From: Gammaproteobacteria bacterium RIFCSPHIGHO2_12_FULL_37_34
Lineage (GTDB): Bacteria; Pseudomonadota; Gammaproteobacteria; DSM-16500
Direction of reading: 5' to 3'
DNA: 19,269 bases
Assembly (NCBI GenBank): GCA_001801495.1
Contig: MGXW01000080.1
Span: 1-19,269, forward strand
The notes below the pieces were generated by a model, which was not told where the DNA came from, searched no databases, and worked only from the letters and a program-made list of their open reading frames with translations. This document shows, piece after piece, positions 14,294 through 19,269 of this stretch. Made by a program: the position numbers and the translations under genes. Within the stretch, counting starts at the first letter, position 1. Each line of letters starts with the position of its first letter.

Positions 14294-15472
14294 ATGTCTG
14301 AGTTTTTACCGTTTTCTCGTCCATCTATCAGTCAAGCAGCAATTGATGAAGTGATCGCTTGTTTGAAAAGCGGGTGGATAACAACCGGCCCTCGTGTTGC
14401 GCAATTTACCGAAGCATTGAAAGAATATTTTTATGCTAAGGAACGTGAGCTATCGCATCTTGAGGCGCCATTTGTTTTATTATTGGCATCTGCTACGGCT
14501 GGATTGCATCTTGCTTTACTTGCGCTTGGATTGCAACCAGGAGATGAGATTATTACCACACCGCTTACTTTTGCAGCCACATTAAATACTATCGTTTTGG
14601 CAGGCGGTAAACCTGTTTTGGTGGATATTGATCCTAAAACATTCAATATGAATATTGAATTATTAGAACAAGCTATTTCTCCACATACTCGGGCTATTTT
14701 GCCTGTACATTTTGCAGGATTGGCGGTTAATTTAGATGCTTTATATGAAATTGCTAATCGGTATGGATTGCGGGTAATTGAAGATGCTGCTCATGCGATA
14801 GGCTCAGAATATAAAGGTAAACGCATTGGTAGTTTTGGTGATACGCAAGTATTTAGCTTTCATCCTAATAAAAACATGACGACTGGCGAAGGGGGGTGTG
14901 TTGTTACCCGTGATCAAGATATGGCTGAGCGAATTGCACAATTACGGTTTCATGGTATCGATAGACAAGCTTGGAATCGCTATGGTAAACATGGTAGCCA
15001 AGATTACGAAATTGTGTTACCTGGTTATAAATTTAATATGACTGATATTCAAGCTGCGATCGGTATTCACCAACTGAAAGATTTAGCCAGTTTTATTGCT
15101 CGTCGTAATGAATTAGCAAATCGATATCATGAGGCATTATCTGATTGGGTGCAGTGGACGTTACCCACACGACCCCATTATGATCATTTGCATTCATGGC
15201 ATATTTATACACCGCTTATCAATGAAGATATCACACATATCAATCGTGATGAGTTTATGCGAGCCATGCAGGAGAAAAATATTGGTACAGGCTTACACTA
15301 TCGTGCTGTTCATTTATACCCTTATTATCGGCAAGTATTTGGTTTTAAATTAGGAGATTTTCCACAGGCAGAAGATGTGTGCGAGCGTATTGTTAGTTTA
15401 CCTTTGTTTCCTGGGATGACAGATGCTGAACATGATAGAGTGCTTGATGTCATGTATAGCGTTTTTAATTAA
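14294..15472 (+). CDS. arnB: UDP-4-amino-4-deoxy-L-arabinose aminotransferase ArnB
   Basis: This PLP enzyme transfers an amino group from glutamate to UDP-4-keto-arabinose, giving UDP-L-Ara4N. The protein has 392 residues. It starts MSEFLPFSRPSIS, nearly the same as E. coli ArnB, then SGWITTGP (26-33), VIEDAAHAIGSEYKG and the PLP-lysine loop FSFHPNKNMTTGEGG (K193). GYKFNMTDIQAAIGIHQL and GTGLHYRAVHLYPYY (substrate side) also match. It is slightly longer than the E. coli protein, mainly from an insertion around residues 45-62. AAAGG lies 9 bases before ATG. DegT/DnrJ/EryC1 relatives make other amino sugars; the next gene makes Ara4N the best reading. Confidence 0.9.
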   Translation: MSEFLPFSRPSISQAAIDEVIACLKSGWITTGPRVAQFTEALKEYFYAKERELSHLEAPFVLLLASATAGLHLALLALGLQPGDEIITTPLTFAATLNTIVLAGGKPVLVDIDPKTFNMNIELLEQAISPHTRAILPVHFAGLAVNLDALYEIANRYGLRVIEDAAHAIGSEYKGKRIGSFGDTQVFSFHPNKNMTTGEGGCVVTRDQDMAERIAQLRFHGIDRQAWNRYGKHGSQDYEIVLPGYKFNMTDIQAAIGIHQLKDLASFIARRNELANRYHEALSDWVQWTLPTRPHYDHLHSWHIYTPLINEDITHINRDEFMRAMQEKNIGTGLHYRAVHLYPYYRQVFGFKLGDFPQAEDVCERIVSLPLFPGMTDAEHDRVLDVMYSVFN

Positions 15473-15492
15473 ATAGGCATATTAGATACCTT

Positions 15493-16509
15493 ATGAAAAT
15501 TTTAATGCTTGGTGCAAATGGGTTCATTGGCGGCCATTTATGTGATGCAATCATGGCTAAAACAGATTGGCAGATTAATGCTATGGATTTGTCACATGAT
15601 AAATTACAAGTTTATTTAAATGATCCCCGTTTCCGTTTTAAAATTGGTGATATTACCGAAGAAAAAGAGTGGATTCGTACGCAGGTTGAAATGTGCGATG
15701 TTATTTTACCGCTGGTTGCTATTGCCACCCCCGCTTTATATGTGCAAGACCCGCTTCGTGTATTTGAGCTTGATTTTGAAGCGAATCTTACAATCATTCG
15801 TTTATGTGTTCACTATAACAAGCGGATTATTTTTCCATCTACTTCCGAAGTATATGGTATGTGCCCTGATAACGAATTTGATGAAGAGGAAAGTTATTTG
15901 GTGACAGGACCAATTAATAAAGAACGTTGGATTTATTCCACCTCAAAACAATTATTAGATCGTTTAATTTATGTGTATGGCAAACATAAAGGATTAGCAT
16001 ACACTTTGTTTAGACCTTTTAATTGGTATGGTCCGCGCTTAGATAATGTTTTTAATCCAAAACCAGGTGGTTCACGTGTTTTAACACAATTTATTGGTAA
16101 TATTTTACGTGGTGAAAACATTAATTTGGTGAATGGTGGATTGCAGCAACGTTGTTTTACTTATATTGATGATGGTATCGATGCGCTCATGCGCATGATT
16201 GAAAATAAAAATAATTGTGCCAGCAGTAGAATTTTTAATATTGGTAATCCTTTAGAAAATATTTCTATTCGCCAATTAGCAGAAACGCTTTTGCAGCATA
16301 TTATTCAATATTTTCCACGCTATGCTTTGCAAGCCAAGCAAGTGCAGTTGGTTGATGTAGATGCTAGTAGTTATTATGGCGATGGTTATCAAGATGTTAC
16401 CTTGCGCGTTCCTATGATTTTGCGTGCCAAAGAATATCTTGGGTGGGCACCTCAAGTTGATATGAATGTGGGATTGCGTAAAACGTTAGATTTTTATTTA
16501 TCGTCTTAA
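15493..16509 (+). CDS. UDP-glucuronic acid decarboxylase, ArnA C-terminal-domain type, without formyltransferase
   Basis: The protein has 338 residues and matches the C-terminal half of E. coli ArnA: an NAD-binding Rossmann start (GANGFIGGHL), VLPLVAIATP-like, PSTSEVYGMC, YSTSKQLLDR, LFRPFNWYGPRLDN and SSYYGDGYQDV. The residues of oxidative decarboxylation are kept: S118-E119, Y148 and K152, and R305 (equal to ArnA S433, E434, Y463, K467 and R619). Expected reaction: UDP-glucuronate to UDP-4-keto-arabinose. The roughly 300-residue formyltransferase domain of ArnA is absent; the upstream 20-bp gap has no room for it. It ends convergently on murA with overlapping stop codons. UDP-apiose/xylose synthases are relatives, but the arnB partner favours Ara4N. 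Confidence 0.88.
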   Translation: MKILMLGANGFIGGHLCDAIMAKTDWQINAMDLSHDKLQVYLNDPRFRFKIGDITEEKEWIRTQVEMCDVILPLVAIATPALYVQDPLRVFELDFEANLTIIRLCVHYNKRIIFPSTSEVYGMCPDNEFDEEESYLVTGPINKERWIYSTSKQLLDRLIYVYGKHKGLAYTLFRPFNWYGPRLDNVFNPKPGGSRVLTQFIGNILRGENINLVNGGLQQRCFTYIDDGIDALMRMIENKNNCASSRIFNIGNPLENISIRQLAETLLQHIIQYFPRYALQAKQVQLVDVDASSYYGDGYQDVTLRVPMILRAKEYLGWAPQVDMNVGLRKTLDFYLSS

Positions 16510-17762
16510 GGTATGCGTTGAATTTGTGCGCCTAACTGAGCTAGCTTTTCTTCTATACATTCATATCCGCGGTCGATGTGGTAGATACGGTTAATAATCG
16601 TTTCACCTTTTGCTGCTAATCCAGCTAACACTAAGCTTGCAGAAGCTCGCAAATCAGTAGCCATAACAGGAGCGCCATGCAATTGATCGCATCCGGTAGA
16701 AATGGCGGTATTACCTTTTAGTGAAATGGTTGCTCCCATACGTTGTAATTCTTGAACATGCATGAAGCGATTTTCAAAAACAGTTTCAGTGATGATACCT
16801 GTTCCATAAGCAACTGCATTTACTGCCATCATTTGTGCTTGCATATCAGTAGGAAAGGCAGGATAGGGCGCCGTACTAATATTGACAGCACGAGGGCGCT
16901 GATGTTGCATATCGAGAGCGATCCAATCCAATCCAGTATCGATAATGGCTCCTGTTTCTTCTAGTTTCAGTAATACGGATTCCAGTAAGTCTGGCCGGCT
17001 ATTTTTTAGTTTGATTTTGCCGCGTGTAATGATGGCTGCTGCCAAATAGGTTCCTGTTTCGATTCTATCGGGTAAAACAGAGTATGTGCCGCCGCCCAGT
17101 TCATCTATTCCATCGATTGTGATGGTTGCAGTTCCCGCACCTTTAATTTTTGCCCCTAATATATTTAAAAAATTGGCAAGATCTTCCACTTCAGGTTCGC
17201 GAGCGGCATTATGAATAATTGTTTGTCCTTTAGCGATGGTGCCTGCCATCATAATATTTTCTGTTCCTGTAACAGTTACAAGATCCATAACAATTGTTGC
17301 GCCATATAATTTTTTTGCTTTTGCTCGAATATAGCCGTTTTCAATTTGGATCTCTGCACCCATGGCCTGTAATCCTTTTAAATGTTGATCAACAGGTCGT
17401 GTACCAATAGCGCAGCCCCCAGGCAAAGAAACTTCAGCTTTACCAAAGCGACTTAATAAAGGCCCAAGCACTAAAATAGAAGCGCGCATGGTTCTAACGA
17501 GCTCATAAGGAGCTTGAAACGATTCTAAATGGCTGGAATCCACTTCAATGCCTGAACGTTCATCTAATGTAATGCGCACACCCATTTGTCCTAGCAGGCT
17601 TACAATGGTAGTCACATCTTGTAAGTGTGGAATATTGCCAATTTGAATAGGAGATTTGCTTAATAATGAGGCTGCCAAAATAGGCAGAGCAGCATTTTTT
17701 GCGCCAGAAATTTTAATTTCGCCATTTAAGGGAATGCCACCTTTAATGATTAATTTTTCCAT
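16506..17762 (-). CDS. murA: UDP-N-acetylglucosamine 1-carboxyvinyltransferase MurA
   Basis: MurA does the first committed step of peptidoglycan synthesis, adding enolpyruvate from PEP to UDP-GlcNAc, in the cytoplasm. The protein has 418 residues from the ATG at 17762 (MEKLIIKGGIPLNGEIKISG). The frame is open to 17831, inside ibaG, but homologues start here and GGA lies upstream. Lysine 22 in AKNAALPIL and the fosfomycin-target cysteine C117 in LPGGCAIGTRPVDQHL are present, so the protein should be fosfomycin-sensitive in principle. It begins one base after the ibaG stop (TGATATG), so the pair is co-translated, as in E. coli. Confidence 0.97.
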   Translation of the reverse strand: MEKLIIKGGIPLNGEIKISGAKNAALPILAASLLSKSPIQIGNIPHLQDVTTIVSLLGQMGVRITLDERSGIEVDSSHLESFQAPYELVRTMRASILVLGPLLSRFGKAEVSLPGGCAIGTRPVDQHLKGLQAMGAEIQIENGYIRAKAKKLYGATIVMDLVTVTGTENIMMAGTIAKGQTIIHNAAREPEVEDLANFLNILGAKIKGAGTATITIDGIDELGGGTYSVLPDRIETGTYLAAAIITRGKIKLKNSRPDLLESVLLKLEETGAIIDTGLDWIALDMQHQRPRAVNISTAPYPAFPTDMQAQMMAVNAVAYGTGIITETVFENRFMHVQELQRMGATISLKGNTAISTGCDQLHGAPVMATDLRASASLVLAGLAAKGETIINRIYHIDRGYECIEEKLAQLGAQIQRIP

Positions 17763-17763
17763 A

Positions 17764-18006
17764 TCACATCCGTTGGTCGCGCCATTCATCTGGCGTAAAT
17801 GTTTTAATGGAAAGTGCGTGTAGCGTTCCATCTAATAACTGCTTTTTTACAGCATGATGAACTAATTGTTGTTTTTCTAGACGAGATTTACCTGCAAATA
17901 GTGAGCTAATGACTACAACAGTAAAATGCGTACCATCTCCTTCAACGAGGGCTTTGGCATGACTAAGACCCGCTTCAATCAGTTGTTTGATTTCTTCTGC
18001 TTGCAT
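17764..18006 (-). CDS. ibaG: BolA-family protein IbaG
   Basis: IbaG (YrbA) belongs to the BolA family, which works with monothiol glutaredoxins in iron-sulfur handling; E. coli ibaG responds to acid. The protein has 80 residues. GDGTHFTVVVISSLFAGKSRLEKQQLV and HALSIKTFTPDEW (about 63-75) align along the whole length with E. coli IbaG (GDGSHFQVIAV..., HAVSIKAYTPAEW). Its adjacency to murA is the conserved gammaproteobacterial order, supporting IbaG rather than BolA proper. No mla genes lie upstream; instead ampD diverges 77 bp away. The ribosome-binding site is weak (AGAG). Confidence 0.92.
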   Translation of the reverse strand: MQAEEIKQLIEAGLSHAKALVEGDGTHFTVVVISSLFAGKSRLEKQQLVHHAVKKQLLDGTLHALSIKTFTPDEWRDQRM

Positions 18007-18071
18007 GGAGGTTGCTCTAATAAAGCGCCATTTTTCAATATTTTACTCTATTTTGCAAGAGGTGATTTCGA

Positions 18072-18077
18072 TATAAT
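18072..18077 (+). promoter_or_regulatory. -10 element of ampD, consistent with a leaderless transcript
   Basis: A perfect TATAAT sits inside a CGAT-ATA-ATCG dyad. The expected start of transcription, about 7 bases downstream, coincides with the ampD ATG at 18084. The -35 region (TATTTT at 17 bp) is weak. Confidence 0.45.
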
Positions 18078-18083
18078 CGTTTT

Positions 18084-18641
18084 ATGTCTACTTTCAAAGT
18101 TAATTTGCAGATGGGCTTATTAGAGCCTGTTTGCTATCAACCTTCCCCGCATTGCGATGATCGCCCGCCAGGGATGCTCATTGATACAATTGTGATTCAT
18201 GGGATTAGCCTCCCACCTGGTGAATTCGGTTCAACAGCAATAGAAGATTTTTTCTGTGGTAGGCTAGATAGTTTTTCTCATCCAGCTTATGCTGCGATTG
18301 CTCATCTACATGTTTCTGCTCATCTCTTAATTAAGCGTACTGGCGAAATAGTGCAGTTTGTGCCCTTTGCTAAGCGCGCGTGGCATGCGGGAGAATCATT
18401 CTTTAAAGGTCGTAAACAGTGTAACGATTTCTCAATTGGGATAGAATTGGAAGGTGTAGATGCTTTATCTTATGAACTCGTTCAATATGAATACTTAGCT
18501 AAAGTTATTCATTTATTGAGGCAAACTTATCCCATGATTACCCGAGATCGCATTATTGGTCATTCAGATATTGCCCCTAGTCGTAAGACAGATCCGGGTT
18601 TTGCATTCGACTGGGCTTATTTAAATGGATTATTGATATGA
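18084..18641 (+). CDS. ampD: 1,6-anhydro-N-acetylmuramyl-L-alanine amidase AmpD
   Basis: AmpD is a cytoplasmic zinc amidase that removes the peptide from anhydro-muropeptides during cell-wall recycling; its loss raises the inducer of AmpR-controlled beta-lactamase. The protein has 185 residues. The zinc ligands are H39 (IVIHGISLPPGEFG), H160 (IIGHSDIAP) and D170 (KTDPG). Also conserved are E121 (SIGIELEG), H101 (RAWHAG) and K168. E. coli Asn35, next to the first ligand, is Gly40 here. The ATG at 18084 gives an N-terminus of the right length before SPH; there is no Shine-Dalgarno sequence. It overlaps ampE by four bases (ATGA). Confidence 0.95.
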   Translation: MSTFKVNLQMGLLEPVCYQPSPHCDDRPPGMLIDTIVIHGISLPPGEFGSTAIEDFFCGRLDSFSHPAYAAIAHLHVSAHLLIKRTGEIVQFVPFAKRAWHAGESFFKGRKQCNDFSIGIELEGVDALSYELVQYEYLAKVIHLLRQTYPMITRDRIIGHSDIAPSRKTDPGFAFDWAYLNGLLI

Positions 18642-19269
18642 CATTTGTTGTTGTCTTGATCGCGCTACTCATCGAGCGATTTTTTGATTGGAGTCATTTG
18701 CGTTATTGGCGAGGTTATCTTACCTATCAAAATAAATTACAAAAATTAATGCCTCACCTTTCGCCTTATCTCATCCTTCTTTTTTCTGCTATACCATGGC
18801 TTATTCTTGTTGCGCTTATTCATTGGATGATACAAGGGTGGTTATACGGATTTCTTAAATTATTATTTGATATTATTATTTTGCTTTATTGCTTTGGCCC
18901 ACGAAATTTATGGGCAGATGCCTTTCTTTGTATCCAGGCATTCACACAAACGGATGCTGTTTTTGCTGAAGAAAAATTAAAAAACTCGTTTAATATCATT
19001 GAAAGTAAAAATGTACATCAGCAATTACTTCATAAAATTTTTATTGGTGCAAATAACCGTATTTTTGCTGTTTTAATCTGGTTTACTATATTGGGCCCAG
19101 TTGGTGCGGTATTGTATCGCGTGATAGCACTTACTTCTGTAGACAGTCTTCGAGATAAGGTAGCGCCTGATTTATCACAAAGCGCATTTTTAGTTGCAAT
19201 GATTTTAGATTGGATTCCTGTTCGATTATTTACTTTTCTTTTTGCTTTGGGCGGAGCTTTTGTGCAGGT
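18638..19269 (+). CDS. ampE: AmpE, inner-membrane signalling modulator (partial, runs off the window)
   Basis: The visible part has 210 codons from the ATG at 18638, which overlaps the ampD stop as ATGA. It starts MTFVVVLIALLIERFFDWSH. Several hydrophobic segments are visible, with the AmpE-typical YCFGPRNLWADAF (about 84-96) and NRIFAVLIWFTILGPVGAVLYR (about 139-160). AmpE is a CobD/CbiB-like membrane protein of unclear biochemical role, coupled to ampD. The 3' end lies beyond 19269, so length and C-terminus cannot be judged. No frameshift is visible. Confidence 0.9.
   Translation, partial: MTFVVVLIALLIERFFDWSHLRYWRGYLTYQNKLQKLMPHLSPYLILLFSAIPWLILVALIHWMIQGWLYGFLKLLFDIIILLYCFGPRNLWADAFLCIQAFTQTDAVFAEEKLKNSFNIIESKNVHQQLLHKIFIGANNRIFAVLIWFTILGPVGAVLYRVIALTSVDSLRDKVAPDLSQSAFLVAMILDWIPVRLFTFLFALGGAFVQ

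Noticed and set aside
17763..17831. N-terminal extension of murA by 23 codons
   Set aside because: The extra residues lie in ibaG coding sequence, and MurA homologues start at MEKL.

Overview
The window is an ordinary-density chromosomal segment of a low-GC gammaproteobacterium. The gene set (RNase T, IbaG-MurA, AmpD-AmpE, SuhB/TrmJ, type A PutA, 2-Cys peroxiredoxin) is gammaproteobacterial. An LbtU-like outer-membrane porin, a close acetoacetate decarboxylase homologue and AT-rich codon use suggest the Legionellales (Legionella/Coxiella relatives, often intracellular). The order-level assignment is inference. I see no tRNA, rRNA, CRISPR array, insertion sequence or prophage.

Left edge, about 1-1770 (accessory): an AAA+/DUF4143 ATPase on the minus strand has two tandem copies of a TTCGG-N8-CCGAA dyad at its start codon. 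Next come a truncated remnant of a pRiA4b ORF-3-like protein, a perfect 16-bp tandem duplication and a 64-residue conserved-looking small protein. From 1853 to 5826: suhB diverges from trmJ, which leads a tight series trmJ - acetoacetate decarboxylase - cysteine desulfurase, followed by a YbaK-type tRNA deacylase. The decarboxylase sits where many gammaproteobacteria carry iscR, and the desulfurase lacks the IscU-binding tail of E. coli IscS.

From 5832 to 11458: putA and a downstream CPA2 antiporter are translationally coupled on the minus strand. rnt diverges from putA and is followed by a complete YefM/YoeB toxin-antitoxin pair with a promoter/operator and a strong bidirectional terminator. 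From 11472 to 13781: an LbtU-like outer-membrane porin with an unusual basic/His/Met N-terminus, then an AhpC-type peroxiredoxin, both on the minus strand.

From 13910 to 16509: a three-gene operon matches part of the aminoarabinose (L-Ara4N) pathway. It has an ArnE-like small transporter, an ArnB aminotransferase and a protein equal to only the C-terminal decarboxylase half of ArnA. Formyltransferase, ArnC, ArnD and ArnT are absent here. It runs convergently into murA with overlapping stop codons. ibaG-murA (minus) diverges from ampD-ampE (plus), which runs off the window. This places peptidoglycan precursor synthesis beside cell-wall recycling, and ampD appears to be expressed from a leaderless transcript.

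The observations most worth following are the truncated Ara4N operon, the adc insertion with a tail-less IscS, and the dyad repeats at the DUF4143 gene.
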